64,000 nucleotides of DNA from Mucilaginibacter gotjawali (GTDB lineage: Bacteria > Bacteroidota > Bacteroidia > Sphingobacteriales > Sphingobacteriaceae). The position numbers and the translations under genes were made by a program. The notes under the pieces are model-generated. The model worked only from the letters and a program-made list of their open reading frames with translations. It did not search any database and was not told where the DNA came from. The number at the start of each line of letters is the position of its first letter. Position 1 is the stretch's first letter. Positions 51,022 through 61,175 of this stretch are shown in pieces. The DNA is taken from positions 2,232,001 to 2,296,000 of the forward strand of contig NZ_AP017313.1 of NCBI RefSeq assembly GCF_002355435.1, given 5' to 3'.

Positions 51022-52870
51022 TACTCTTTCCCTTCATAGCCACACTTATAGCATGATCCATCAGGCGCTCGGCAAAGGGGCGGGTAAATTCGTTCAGCTC
51101 GTCAATTGCTTTATGAATTTTATCCTTATCGCCACCGGCCAACACTTCTTTTAAAGCGTTTGTATAGCTATTTGTTTTGCTAAGTTCATCTTCTGATAAA
51201 AAGTTGCCGTTTTTCCGCAAAAAGCTTTCAACGGTTTTCACCATTTGCTCGCCCTCAACGCGCGCTTCGATCAGCATGCGCTGGCTTACATCTTCTTTGG
51301 CGTGGGTGATGCTGTCCATCAGCATTTGTTCCACCTGGTCGTCGGTTATGCCATAGGTTGGTTTTACTTCCACTTCCTGTTTTACTCCCGAACGCAACTC
51401 CATCGCCTGGATCTTTAGGATCCCATCCGCATTCAGCAAAAAGTTAATATCCACCTTAGGGAAACCAGCCGGCATGGATGGTATGCCCTTCAAATCAAAC
51501 TCAGCCAGTTTACGGTTTTCTTTGATCAGGTCGCGCTCGCCCTGGTAAACGGCAATTTTCATGTTCACCTGCCCGTCAATACTGGTGGTATACTGCCTGC
51601 CGGCTTTGGTAGGTACCTTGGAGTTGCGGGGGATGATGACATCCATCAAGCCGCCCATGGTCTCAATACCCAATGAAAGTGGGGTAACGTCGAGCAACAA
51701 TATATCAGTGCGGTTACCAGCCAAAATATCGGCCTGTATGGCGGCGCCAAGGGCAACTACCTCGTCGGGATTTAATTCATCATGTACGGGGCGGCCAAAA
51801 AATTCAGCCACCATTTTTTTAACCAGGGCCGTACGGGTTGAGCCGCCTACCATAATTACTTCATCAATCTGGCCGATCTCCAGTTTAGCATCCTTTAAAG
51901 CATTTTTGCAGCAGGTAATGGTTTCTTCTACCTTTGGTAATATCAGCTCATTAAAAGCTTCCCTGGTAATGGTACACCAGATGTCGCCGATCTTGTCGTT
52001 CACCATGCTCTGGTGCGCAAACGCTTTTTTGGCTTCTTCGGCCTTTAAACGAAGTTTTTGGGCCAGTTTATGATCAGCCAATACTTCCGCTTTGTCCAGG
52101 TTGTTTTTTTCGATCCAGTAATCCACAATGGCCCGGTCGAAATCATCGCCTCCTAAAAAGGTATTGCCATTGGTTGAAAGTACCTCGAAGATACCGTTTT
52201 GGATTTGCAGGATGGAAACATCAAATGTACCGCCGCCGAGGTCATAAACAGCAATGGTCTTGGTTTCTTCCGGGTTAAGGCCGATACCATAGGCAAGGCT
52301 CGCTGCGGTGGGCTCGTTGACAATGCGCAATACATCCAGCCCGGCCAGTTTACCCGCATCGCGGGTGGCCTGGCGCTGCGAATCATTAAAGTAAGCCGGA
52401 ACGGTGATCACCGCACGGTTAACCGGGGTTTTTAACGCATGTTCGGCACGGGTTTTTAATTCTTTTAGTATCAGGCCCGATAGTTCAATCGGCGTATAAA
52501 ATTTATCGCCGACTTTTATTTTTACCAGGCTGTCGCTGTCGTCGTCAATTACTTTATAGGAAAAGAAATCTTTATAATTCTCAATGTCTTTGTAGGAACG
52601 GCCCAATAAACGTTTTACCGAGAAAACGGTATTTTGCGGGTCGGTGATCAAATATTCTTTTGCTTCGTTGCCCACAGTAATATCCCCGGTTGGCCCGAAA
52701 TGCACCACAGAAGGTACCAGAACACCTTTGCCGGTATCGTTTATCACCTGCGGGTCTTTATCCGGGTTGATAAAAGCCACCAGTGAGTTGGTGGTGCCCA
52801 GGTCGATGCCGACGATTAATTCTTCTTTTTGTATAGAACCTGTTGCCAGGTTGATAGAAACTTTAGCCAT
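51014..52870 (-). CDS. hscA: Fe-S cluster assembly chaperone HscA (Hsp70 family)
   Basis: 618 residues from the ATG at 52870; an upstream ATG at 52891 overlaps the -7 element and is rejected. Nucleotide-binding domain [34 protein letters not shown]; then the substrate-binding domain. The end [21 protein letters not shown] matches the HscA rather than DnaK type and there is no acidic DnaK tail. It binds the LPPVK motif, which is present in IscU of this window. It lies 45 kb from the isc genes; hscB and fdx are not in the window. Confidence 0.93.
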   Translation of the reverse strand: MAKVSINLATGSIQKEELIVGIDLGTTNSLVAFINPDKDPQVINDTGKGVLVPSVVHFGPTGDITVGNEAKEYLITDPQNTVFSVKRLLGRSYKDIENYKDFFSYKVIDDDSDSLVKIKVGDKFYTPIELSGLILKELKTRAEHALKTPVNRAVITVPAYFNDSQRQATRDAGKLAGLDVLRIVNEPTAASLAYGIGLNPEETKTIAVYDLGGGTFDVSILQIQNGIFEVLSTNGNTFLGGDDFDRAIVDYWIEKNNLDKAEVLADHKLAQKLRLKAEEAKKAFAHQSMVNDKIGDIWCTITREAFNELILPKVEETITCCKNALKDAKLEIGQIDEVIMVGGSTRTALVKKMVAEFFGRPVHDELNPDEVVALGAAIQADILAGNRTDILLLDVTPLSLGIETMGGLMDVIIPRNSKVPTKAGRQYTTSIDGQVNMKIAVYQGERDLIKENRKLAEFDLKGIPSMPAGFPKVDINFLLNADGILKIQAMELRSGVKQEVEVKPTYGITDDQVEQMLMDSITHAKEDVSQRMLIEARVEGEQMVKTVESFLRKNGNFLSEDELSKTNSYTNALKEVLAGGDKDKIHKAIDELNEFTRPFAERLMDHAISVAMKGKSID

Positions 52871-52888
52871 GTTTACGTATAACAGCGG

Positions 52889-52896
52889 CAAATGTA
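52889..52896 (-). promoter_or_regulatory. -7 element TACATTTG of hscA
   Basis: Exact TAnnTTTG on the minus strand, 18 nt before the chosen ATG at 52870. Confidence 0.6.
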
Positions 52897-52932
52897 TGAA
52901 GTTTTAAAGAATGGTGTGTCATTGGAGTGTAT

Positions 52933-53029
52933 GTCCGAATCAGAATTTGCAGAATTAGAGGATTTTAAGAATAATGCAATCAAGGCCGAATTCTACTCAT
53001 TCTAAAATTCTGCAAATTCTGATTCAGAC
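52933..53029. repeat. 24-bp inverted repeat between hscA and the divergent outer-membrane gene
   Basis: Arms 52933-52956 and 53006-53029 match at 23 of 24 positions (core CAGAATTTGCAGAATT). The 49-nt loop holds further GAATT words. Shares words with 16054-16159. Confidence 0.9.
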
Positions 53030-53052
53030 AAATATTCCTTATTTTCACCCCA

Positions 53053-55899
53053 ATGAAAAGCCCCTTCTACCTGCTGTTACTGCTACTTATTACTGCCACT
53101 GCTACTAAAACAATTGCCCAGGAATTCGGCGGCAATCCGCCATCCATTAAATGGAAGCAGATCGATCTGCCTGCGGCCAAAGTGATTTTTCCTTACGGGT
53201 TGGATTCCGCAGGGTTAAGGGTTGCCAATATCATCAGGCAAATGAACGGCTCTATCCAGCCTACCATTGGTTTTAAACAGCGGCAGATCAGTATAGTCTT
53301 ACAAGATCAAACTACTATTTCCAACGCCTATGTAGGGCTAGCACCCTTCCGCAGCGAATTTTATTTAACACCCGAACAAAACAGCTTTGAACTGGGCAGT
53401 CTTTCCTGGCCGGAGCAGTTAGCGATCCACGAATTCAGGCATGTACAGCAATATAATAATTTTAATGTCGGGTTTTCGCACGCGCTCAAAGTGCTTTTTG
53501 GTGAAGGCGGGCAGGCATTAGGTAATGATATTGCCATCCCCAACTGGTTTTTTGAGGGCGACGCCGTTTTTAACGAAACCCATGTGAGCGAACAGGGCAG
53601 GGGCAGGTTACCCTACTTTTTCAACGGTTACCGGGGCCTTTGGGCTGCAGGCAAGGAATACAGTTATATGAAATTGCGCAATGGTTCGTACCGTGATTAC
53701 ATTCCTGACTGGTACCCCCTGGGTTATATGATGGTGAGCTATGGTCGTGAAAAATATGGTGATGATTTTTGGAAAAAGGTAACGCATGATGCGGCGGCAT
53801 ATAAAGGCGTATTCTTCCCGCTTCAAAAGGCGATTAAAAGATATACAGGTAAAGATTTTGATCAGTTCAGAAATGATGGGTTTGATTTTTATAAAAAGCA
53901 ATTCGGCATTCCGCAAACTGATAACAATTCACTAAATCTCCCCCTCACTAATTCATTAAATAAAAAGCATTTTGATGCGGACCGGGAATATCCGGTTTAT
54001 ATAAATGACAGTACGCTCATTTATATGAAAAGCACCTACAATCATATCCCGGTATTCGTTGAGAAAACCGGTAATCATGAGCAAAAGATAGCGGTCAGAA
54101 GTGTTTCACTGGATACTTATTTCGCCTATCATAACGGAAAAGTTGTTTATCCGGCTTATCGCCGTGATCTGCGTTGGAATTACCGCGATTATAGCGAACT
54201 GATGTTGTTGGATGTTAATACCGGTGAGGAACGCCGCCTTACAAAAGGCGCCAAATATTTTGCGCCCGATTTTAGCCCCGACGGTAAAACCATTGTCGCG
54301 GTTAAAGAAGGAACCAACGGTAACTGCGATCTTCATTTGATAAATGCAACTGATGGCAGTTTAATAGCGATCGTTCCGAATAAAGAGAACTTATTTTATA
54401 CCTACCCAAAGTTTTATGGGGATAACCAGCTGATTGCTGCGGTACGAACCCCCAAAGGCGAAATGACCTTAGACCTGGTCGATATAAAAACCGGGCAAAA
54501 CAAATATTTGCTGCCGTTATCCTACCAGCCAATCGCCTTTCCGGTAGTGAAAAATGATACGGTTTATTTTTCGGCAACGCTTGGTATTGACGATCGTTTG
54601 TTTGCATTCAGTTTAAAAACCGGCAAATTATTTGAGTTGAAGAATTACAACCTGGACGGCTCCATTGGTAATTATCAGCCCGCTGTCAGTAACCACAAAT
54701 TTGCCTGGGTGGGTTTTACGGCTTTTGGCTACCGGCTAAACGAATGGGATAAAAGTAAACTTGATTGGGCCGATATAGAACCCGCCGCAGCCCGTGGTGG
54801 TTTATCAGATTTTGGCATCAGCGCATTAACCCGAGATGGCTCAACCGATCTGCTGGCTAAGGTGAAAAACGATTCCCTGCCTGTCACCAAATATCGCAAA
54901 TCGCATCATTTGCTGAATTTCCACAGCCTGATCCCCAATTTTGTTGACCCTGATTATACCATTAGCCTGGCCGGGGAAAATGTATTGAATACCCTGCAAA
55001 CTCAACTTTCGTTCACCTATAACCGGGATGAGGGCTTTAAAGAATTTGGCTTTGATGCCGTCTATGGCGTCTTATTTCCATATATTTCAGCGGGCTCGGA
55101 TTATTTTATCGGGCGGCGCGGGTACCACAACGGCAACAATGTTTATTGGAATGAAACAGACATGCACGGCGGCTTTGAACTGCCCTTAAACCTAAGTGAG
55201 GGTAAAAATTTCACCTATTTACGGGCCGGGAGCGATCTGTATTCCACCTCTGTAAATTTCCAGCAACCTTACCGGGGCCTTTTTGCCGACAGGGCTTATA
55301 CCTACCTCAACTACTATCTCAGTTTCAGCAACACCATTCAGCAGGCTAAACAAAATATTTACCCGCGTTTCGGGCAGAGTATTTATCTGAATTATAAATC
55401 GGCAATTTCCGTGGCATCGTCAGCGCAATTCCTTGCAAATGGGTTTTTATACCTGCCGGGTTTTATGCTTAACCATAACCTGGTGGTCAATGTGGCACAC
55501 CAGCAGAAAAATAAAAACGAGGTGATCAACTTTTCAAACGGTTTCCCCTTCTCGCGTGGTTACACCGCCGAAAACTTATATGATATGAATAAGGCCGGGG
55601 TAAACTATCATTTTCCAATTGCTTATCCGGATGCGGGTTTTGCCAATACTTTTTATATTTCAAGGATCCGCGGTAATGCTTTTTATGATTATACCCATGC
55701 CACTGATTTTTATACCGATGGCAGGAACTTTAAGGCCACTTTCCGCTCGGCGGGCGCTGAGATCTATTTTGATTCAAAACTATTTAACCAGGGAAATATC
55801 TCTTTTGGTTTCCGTTACAGCTATTTGATGGACCCGGATATTTTTGGCGGCGCAGGTCGTAACCGCTTTGAAATCATTGTACCCGTTACCCTGTTTTAA
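53053..55899 (+). CDS. Outer-membrane protein: metallopeptidase domain, beta-propeller and beta-barrel
   Basis: 948 residues. Signal peptide to about IAQE. Residues 30-275 form a peptidase-MA-like domain with HEFRH (126-130) and a downstream Glu169 in NWFFEGDAVFNE, as in gluzincins. Residues 310-600 have TolB-like propeller blades (KYFAPDFSPDGKTIVAV). Residues 640-948 look like an outer-membrane beta-barrel and end in a C-terminal Phe (FEIIVPVTLF), the insertion signal. Proteolytic activity, target and barrel function are unproven. Monocistronic. Confidence 0.85.
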   Translation: MKSPFYLLLLLLITATATKTIAQEFGGNPPSIKWKQIDLPAAKVIFPYGLDSAGLRVANIIRQMNGSIQPTIGFKQRQISIVLQDQTTISNAYVGLAPFRSEFYLTPEQNSFELGSLSWPEQLAIHEFRHVQQYNNFNVGFSHALKVLFGEGGQALGNDIAIPNWFFEGDAVFNETHVSEQGRGRLPYFFNGYRGLWAAGKEYSYMKLRNGSYRDYIPDWYPLGYMMVSYGREKYGDDFWKKVTHDAAAYKGVFFPLQKAIKRYTGKDFDQFRNDGFDFYKKQFGIPQTDNNSLNLPLTNSLNKKHFDADREYPVYINDSTLIYMKSTYNHIPVFVEKTGNHEQKIAVRSVSLDTYFAYHNGKVVYPAYRRDLRWNYRDYSELMLLDVNTGEERRLTKGAKYFAPDFSPDGKTIVAVKEGTNGNCDLHLINATDGSLIAIVPNKENLFYTYPKFYGDNQLIAAVRTPKGEMTLDLVDIKTGQNKYLLPLSYQPIAFPVVKNDTVYFSATLGIDDRLFAFSLKTGKLFELKNYNLDGSIGNYQPAVSNHKFAWVGFTAFGYRLNEWDKSKLDWADIEPAAARGGLSDFGISALTRDGSTDLLAKVKNDSLPVTKYRKSHHLLNFHSLIPNFVDPDYTISLAGENVLNTLQTQLSFTYNRDEGFKEFGFDAVYGVLFPYISAGSDYFIGRRGYHNGNNVYWNETDMHGGFELPLNLSEGKNFTYLRAGSDLYSTSVNFQQPYRGLFADRAYTYLNYYLSFSNTIQQAKQNIYPRFGQSIYLNYKSAISVASSAQFLANGFLYLPGFMLNHNLVVNVAHQQKNKNEVINFSNGFPFSRGYTAENLYDMNKAGVNYHFPIAYPDAGFANTFYISRIRGNAFYDYTHATDFYTDGRNFKATFRSAGAEIYFDSKLFNQGNISFGFRYSYLMDPDIFGGAGRNRFEIIVPVTLF

Positions 55900-56077
55900 C
55901 TACCTGATTGAATGTGTTATTTTACGGCTCGCAAAATATTTGGTGTCTCCGCTTCTTTTTAAATATATTTGAGATAACCAATTATTTCCTGGCACCCCAT
56001 TTTTTACTGCAGACAGTTTAAGTAACGGCAGGGGCTATTAGATACAGGGATTTTTTTAAATTCTAAAGGAGAAACAG

Positions 56078-57628
56078 ATGTTAAACCTTTCGGTCATCCT
56101 GGAAGACAGCGCAAACCGGTATCCGGTAAAACCAGCCTTTACTTTTATGGATACTTCGCTAACTTACAGCCAGGTTAACGGTTATGCCAACCAGGTTGCC
56201 AACGGTTTAAGGGCCATTGGGATCCGGGCCGGCGACAAAGTAGCGCTGGGGTGCCCTAATTTGCCTTATTTTCCGATCGTATATTTTGGTATTTTAAAAG
56301 CAGGGGCTGTCGTTGTTCCGCTGAATGTTTTACTCAAAAAAGAGGAAATTGAATATCACCTCAGGGATAGTGATGCAAAAGCTTATTTCTGTTTTGCAGG
56401 GACAAATGATTTCCCGATGGGCGAAACCGGTTATGCGGCTTTTAACAAAGTAACCGGTTGCGAAAACTTTATAATGATCATGCCCAAACCGGGAATGGCA
56501 TCGGGTATTGAAGGCGTAACAACTTTGAGCGATTTTATGGCTGATCAACCGGCCTCATTTGAAATGCACCAAACCAGTGCCGAAGACACTTGCGTGATTA
56601 TTTATACATCAGGCACCACCGGGCAGCCAAAAGGAGCGGAGCTTACCCATTCAAACCTGCTTTTAAACGCTATTGCCATCTGCGACCAGATGGACAATGA
56701 TGAGGATGATATCGCTCTTATTGTGTTGCCGCTGTTCCATATTTTCGGAATGACGGTGATGATGAATGCAGGGGTGTATAAAGGGCGTTCGGGTGTTATG
56801 CTTATCCGTTTTGACGCTGAATCGGTTTTTGAGGCGATGCAAAAACATAAAGTGACGTTATTTGCCGGTGTACCTACAATGTACTGGGGGTTATTGAACT
56901 ATACCGACCCTAAATTTGACTATGAAAGCATTGCGAAAACATTAAAAGTATGTTGTTCGGGCGGCGCTTCTTTGCCGGTTAAGGTATTGCAGGATTTTGA
57001 AAAACGGTTTAATGTGCCCATTGTTGAAGGGTACGGTATGTCGGAGGGTTCGCCGGTGGTTACCTTTAACCAATTGAAAACAATCAGGAAACCCGGGTCA
57101 ATCGGAAAACCATTCTGGGGTGTTGAAGTGAAGCTGGTTGACGATGATGGGGCAGAGGTGCCCATTGGTGAAAAAGGGGAGTTGCTTTACCGCGGGCACA
57201 ACGTGATGAAAGGTTATTATAAAAAGCCCGAAGAAACGCAAAAAGCATTGAAGAACGGCTGGATGCACTCTGGCGACATTGCCATAAAGGATGAAGACGG
57301 TTTTTTTTATATTGTAGACAGGACGAAAGATATGATCATCCGTGGAGGAATGAAAATATACCCCCGCGAGGTGGAAGAGTTAATGATCAAACACGAGGCA
57401 GTATCTCTGGTAGCTGTGGTAGGCACTCCGCATGATGAAAAGGGCGAGGAAGTTAAGGCATTTGTGGTGTTAAAGGGCGGCTATACCATTTCAGAAGCCG
57501 AACTGATCGCCTGGACAAAAGAACGGATCGCATCTTACAAATATCCCCGAAATGTTGAATTTATTGATGCCCTGCCCATGAACGCCACGGGGAAGATATT
57601 GAAAAGGGAATTGCGGGGCAGAGATTAG
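56078..57628 (+). CDS. Long-chain fatty acid-CoA ligase (AMP-binding)
   Basis: 516 residues. P-loop IIYTSGTTGQPKGAELTH, EGYGMSEGSPV, YRGHNVMKGYYKKPEETQ, HSGDIA and the catalytic Lys in NATGKILKRELRGRD. Activates carboxylic acids to CoA thioesters. Independent of the partial ligase at the left edge. A ribosome-binding-like AAAGGAGAAACAG stands before the ATG. Its stop (GAT TAG) is inside the downstream repeat. Confidence 0.95.
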   Translation: MLNLSVILEDSANRYPVKPAFTFMDTSLTYSQVNGYANQVANGLRAIGIRAGDKVALGCPNLPYFPIVYFGILKAGAVVVPLNVLLKKEEIEYHLRDSDAKAYFCFAGTNDFPMGETGYAAFNKVTGCENFIMIMPKPGMASGIEGVTTLSDFMADQPASFEMHQTSAEDTCVIIYTSGTTGQPKGAELTHSNLLLNAIAICDQMDNDEDDIALIVLPLFHIFGMTVMMNAGVYKGRSGVMLIRFDAESVFEAMQKHKVTLFAGVPTMYWGLLNYTDPKFDYESIAKTLKVCCSGGASLPVKVLQDFEKRFNVPIVEGYGMSEGSPVVTFNQLKTIRKPGSIGKPFWGVEVKLVDDDGAEVPIGEKGELLYRGHNVMKGYYKKPEETQKALKNGWMHSGDIAIKDEDGFFYIVDRTKDMIIRGGMKIYPREVEELMIKHEAVSLVAVVGTPHDEKGEEVKAFVVLKGGYTISEAELIAWTKERIASYKYPRNVEFIDALPMNATGKILKRELRGRD

Positions 57629-57760
57629 TTAATTGGTGATTAGTTAATTAGAGATTAGTACGAAAATCATTAAAGTCCGAAAGCTATCGTGATTCCCGAC
57701 CTCCGAACAATAAAACTAATCTCTAATCACCAATTAACTAATCAACTAAACTACTCCGTT
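57617..57760. repeat. TTAGAGATTAG / TTAGTTAATTGG inverted repeat between convergent genes
   Basis: The left block 57624-57658 and the right block 57716-57750 contain the same words (GTGATTAG, TTAGTTAATT, AGAGATTAG) in inverted orientation and partly shuffled order. They include the stop codon of the ligase and abut that of the permease. Confidence 0.8.
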
Positions 57761-60189
57761 CTCAAACTCTTCACCGGGTTGGCGGTAGCCGCTTTTATCG
57801 CCTGGAAACTTATCGTTGCAATTACAATAATGGTTATCACAGTGCCGGCCGCTGCAAACACAAGCCAGCTGATGTTGATACGGTAAGCAAAACCCTGCAG
57901 CCACTGGCTCATCAACAGCCAGGTAACTGGTATGGAAATCACAAAGGCAATCACCACCAAACGCAAAAAATCGTTTACCAGCAAAGCCAGCAGCTGCTGA
58001 ACAGATGCGCCGATCACTTTCCGGATCCCTATTTCTTTTCTTCTTTGTAAAATATTATAGGCAGATAAGCCTGCAAGTCCAAAGCAAGCAATAAGGATGG
58101 CGAGCAGGGCAAAAATGTTAAAGATTTTTCCGAATAGCTCATCCGATTGATATTGATGGTTAAAAGATTCATCCAGAAAAGTATAATTAAATGGATCGGA
58201 TGGGAAATTCTTATCCCATATACTTCTAATCGATGCAATGGTAGCGCTGATATTGTTAGTTCCAACCTTGACAGAGTAAAAATCGCGGGTGTTTGGCTCC
58301 AATAAAATGATTATTGGTTGAACACTTTTTCTTAAGCCTTCCTGGTGGAAATTAGCGACCACGCCAATAACTGTTAATGTATCGCGTGGGATAACTTTTT
58401 GGTTGATCGCACTTTTGGCATCCTTAAAACCCAGGAGTTTTGCCGCATCTTCATTTAACAATACGGCTTTTTTATCAGTGGCAAATTCCTTTGAAAAATT
58501 GCGGCCGGCCTTCATTTCAATCCCGAATGAAGGGATAAAATCATAGTCGACCCCTAAATTGTAAAGCGTAACTTCGGACGCATTCGGCGCGGCGCTTTTT
58601 ATTCCCCTTGTCCAGTAAATTTCCTGGCCCATTACGTTTGATGAGGCGGTTACATTTTTTACACCTGTGACATTCAGCAAGTCCTGTTTAAAAGGTTGAA
58701 AAGCTTTTGAATATACGCTATCACGAAGTGATGTGGCCCCTTGAATAACCAGGGTTTGATTGATGTTTGTACCCAGCTTCTGGCTGCGCATATAGCTTAC
58801 CTGCTGATATACGATAATAGTACCTGCAACCAGCACTACCGAGGTGACAAACTGCCCTGTAATCAGCGTCTTCCGCAGTAGTACACCGCTGCTGGTGTTC
58901 TTAAAACTACCCTTTAACACTTTTACGGGCTGGTATCCAGATAACACAAAGGCAGGGTAGATCCCCGCTAAAAAACTTCCTCCAAAAAACAACGCTAAAA
59001 AACCGGTTAAATAATCCCAGGGCAAGACGAAACCCGTGGTGATTTCTCGGCCCACAAAATGGTTGAATGCAGGCGTAAGCAAGTACGCGGCAAAAAAAGC
59101 AATTATCAGCGAAATGAAATTGAGCAAAAAACTCTCGGCCAAAAATTGCCTGATCAACGACGAACGGCCGGCGCCAAGCACTTTACGAACCCCAACCTCT
59201 TTAGCCCTTTCAACCGACCGCGCAGTGGCAAGATTGATATAATTTACCCAGGCAATAAGGATAATAAAAATACCGATCAAAAAAAGAAAAGAAACCACCT
59301 GGCCATTGCCGTTCACCTCGGCCTCCTGGTTGGCATTGGAATATAAATGGATATCAGTGAGCGGGATTACGTGCAGTTCATCCCTGACATTGTTTGCTTT
59401 ATGTCCCTTTTCGATATTCACATGCGCATCGCAAAAAGGCCCTAGCTTTGCATCAAACTTTTTCACGTCGGTGCCGGGTCTGAGTTTAAGATAGGTGTAA
59501 AAATCATACCATCTCCACCCGGTCTCTGTTGAGTTTTGGGTATCGCCTTCCAGCCGCCTGATCTTACCAAACGTTGCGTAGGAAATAATATAATCGATCA
59601 CAAGATGGGAGTTGCGGGGGTAATCTTTATAAATACCGGTAATCTGGTATGCCTCTGTAAAATGCGGGTCTTTCGATACCAGCGTTTTGCCGACCGGGCT
59701 GCTGTCTCCAAAGTACTTTTTTGCGAATGATTCGGAGATGATCATTTTATCGACGGCATTGAGCACCTCTTTCGGGTTGCCTTTTACCATATTAATCCCA
59801 AGCATATCAACTGCCGAAGGGTCGGCATAGTAGCCTTTCAACTCGTTGAACTTTACATTTTTTTGTTCATTTACCAATAACTGTTGCACGTTGTACAAAC
59901 GGCAAAAATCTTCCACATCAGGCAATTCTTTTTTTGCTGTTGGGCCAATTGCCGGATAGCTGGTCGCCGATTTATAGGCAAGCTTACCCTGCTGGTAACT
60001 ATCTAAACGGATTCTTACAATATCTTTGGCAGCCTTATTGAATTTTTCATAGCTTTTTTCAAAAGCCACATATTGAAAAATAATCAGGCAGCAGGTAATA
60101 CCAATTGCCAGGCCGAAAATATTTAACAGCGCATAACCTCTGCGCCTGTTAAGGTTTCGTAATGAGATGGTTAAATAGTTTTTGAACAT
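57751..60189 (-). CDS. MacB/FtsX-type ABC transporter permease
   Basis: 812 residues. N-terminal MFKNYLTISLRNLNRRRGYALLNIFGLAIGITCCLII, two periplasmic MacB-like domains and two FtsX cores (AWVNYINLATARSVERAKEVGVRKVLGAGR and GLAGLSAYNILQRRKEIGIRKVIGAS). This duplicated form is common in Sphingobacteriaceae; it probably couples ATP hydrolysis of a separate ATPase to export of lipids, lipoproteins or peptides. No ATPase gene is adjacent. Confidence 0.93.
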   Translation of the reverse strand: MFKNYLTISLRNLNRRRGYALLNIFGLAIGITCCLIIFQYVAFEKSYEKFNKAAKDIVRIRLDSYQQGKLAYKSATSYPAIGPTAKKELPDVEDFCRLYNVQQLLVNEQKNVKFNELKGYYADPSAVDMLGINMVKGNPKEVLNAVDKMIISESFAKKYFGDSSPVGKTLVSKDPHFTEAYQITGIYKDYPRNSHLVIDYIISYATFGKIRRLEGDTQNSTETGWRWYDFYTYLKLRPGTDVKKFDAKLGPFCDAHVNIEKGHKANNVRDELHVIPLTDIHLYSNANQEAEVNGNGQVVSFLFLIGIFIILIAWVNYINLATARSVERAKEVGVRKVLGAGRSSLIRQFLAESFLLNFISLIIAFFAAYLLTPAFNHFVGREITTGFVLPWDYLTGFLALFFGGSFLAGIYPAFVLSGYQPVKVLKGSFKNTSSGVLLRKTLITGQFVTSVVLVAGTIIVYQQVSYMRSQKLGTNINQTLVIQGATSLRDSVYSKAFQPFKQDLLNVTGVKNVTASSNVMGQEIYWTRGIKSAAPNASEVTLYNLGVDYDFIPSFGIEMKAGRNFSKEFATDKKAVLLNEDAAKLLGFKDAKSAINQKVIPRDTLTVIGVVANFHQEGLRKSVQPIIILLEPNTRDFYSVKVGTNNISATIASIRSIWDKNFPSDPFNYTFLDESFNHQYQSDELFGKIFNIFALLAILIACFGLAGLSAYNILQRRKEIGIRKVIGASVQQLLALLVNDFLRLVVIAFVISIPVTWLLMSQWLQGFAYRINISWLVFAAAGTVITIIVIATISFQAIKAATANPVKSLRTE

Positions 60190-60402
60190 AGTGGCCTCCC
60201 GAAAATTAATTAGCTAAGAAGGTGCCATTGTTGTAAATTATTGTAAATCAATAATATGTGCTGAAATTTATGAGGATAGATGTACGGTTTTGATACATTT
60301 GGGTGTCCGGTTTGCTTACATAGTGACAACTGAATTCAATCAATCTTTGTAAAATTTAAAGTACCGTCAACCAATCATCAAATACAATGTTTAACATTGA
60401 CT

Positions 60403-61110
60403 ATGGAAAAATATGTAAGCCTGAAAGTTGAAGATGGCACCGATATGGAAGCCTACACCGCAATACCTGCGGATGCCGCAGGCCGGAATGCACCCGGACT
60501 GATATTATTACAGGAAGCTTTTGGCGTTAATCACCATATTAGGGACGTTGCCGATCGTTTTGCAGCGCAGGGTTTTGTTGTTGTTGCGCCTGAGTTATTT
60601 CACCGTACTGCGCCGCCATATTTTGAGGGTAATTATGCTGACTTTCCATCGCTGATGCCGCATATGAATGGTTTGACGATTGAAGGCAACCAGGCAGATG
60701 TGAAAGCCGCTTATTATTTTCTGAAGCATCACGAACTGGTAAACCCGGCAAATATTTTCAGCATAGGCTATTGCATGGGCGGCAGGGTTTCGTTTTTGGC
60801 TAATGCAACAGTGCCGCTTAGCGCCGGCGTAACTTATTATGGCGGCAATATTAAAATCCTGGCGGATAAAGCGGCCGATGTGAGCGGCCGGCATTTATTC
60901 TTTTGGGGCGGGCTGGATAAACATATTGGCCAGGACCAAATCGATCTCATTACCGGCGAATTGGATAAAGCCGGGAAAGCATATACCAATGTGAAATTTT
61001 CTTATGCCGATCATGCTTTTGCCTGCGATGAAAGGCCTGCTTATAACGAACAAGCTACTAAAGAAGCCTGGGCCATGACGCTGGCTTTTTTCAGGAATAA
61101 TATGAAATAA
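60403..61110 (+). CDS. Dienelactone hydrolase family protein
   Basis: 235 residues from the ATG at 60403 (a TTG at 60397 is unlikely). Nucleophile Cys in GYCMGGRVSF, Asp in FFWGGLDKHI, His in YADHAFACDE: the Cys-Asp-His triad of dienelactone hydrolases. N-terminal domain LILLQEAFGVNHHI. Could hydrolyse lactones or esters from aromatic degradation; no such pathway is nearby. Confidence 0.93.
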   Translation: MEKYVSLKVEDGTDMEAYTAIPADAAGRNAPGLILLQEAFGVNHHIRDVADRFAAQGFVVVAPELFHRTAPPYFEGNYADFPSLMPHMNGLTIEGNQADVKAAYYFLKHHELVNPANIFSIGYCMGGRVSFLANATVPLSAGVTYYGGNIKILADKAADVSGRHLFFWGGLDKHIGQDQIDLITGELDKAGKAYTNVKFSYADHAFACDERPAYNEQATKEAWAMTLAFFRNNMK

Positions 61111-61175
61111 TGGATCACGACTGCAACAGCATGACCCATCATTCATCTAAATTAAATGGGTACGCATTAATTCCT

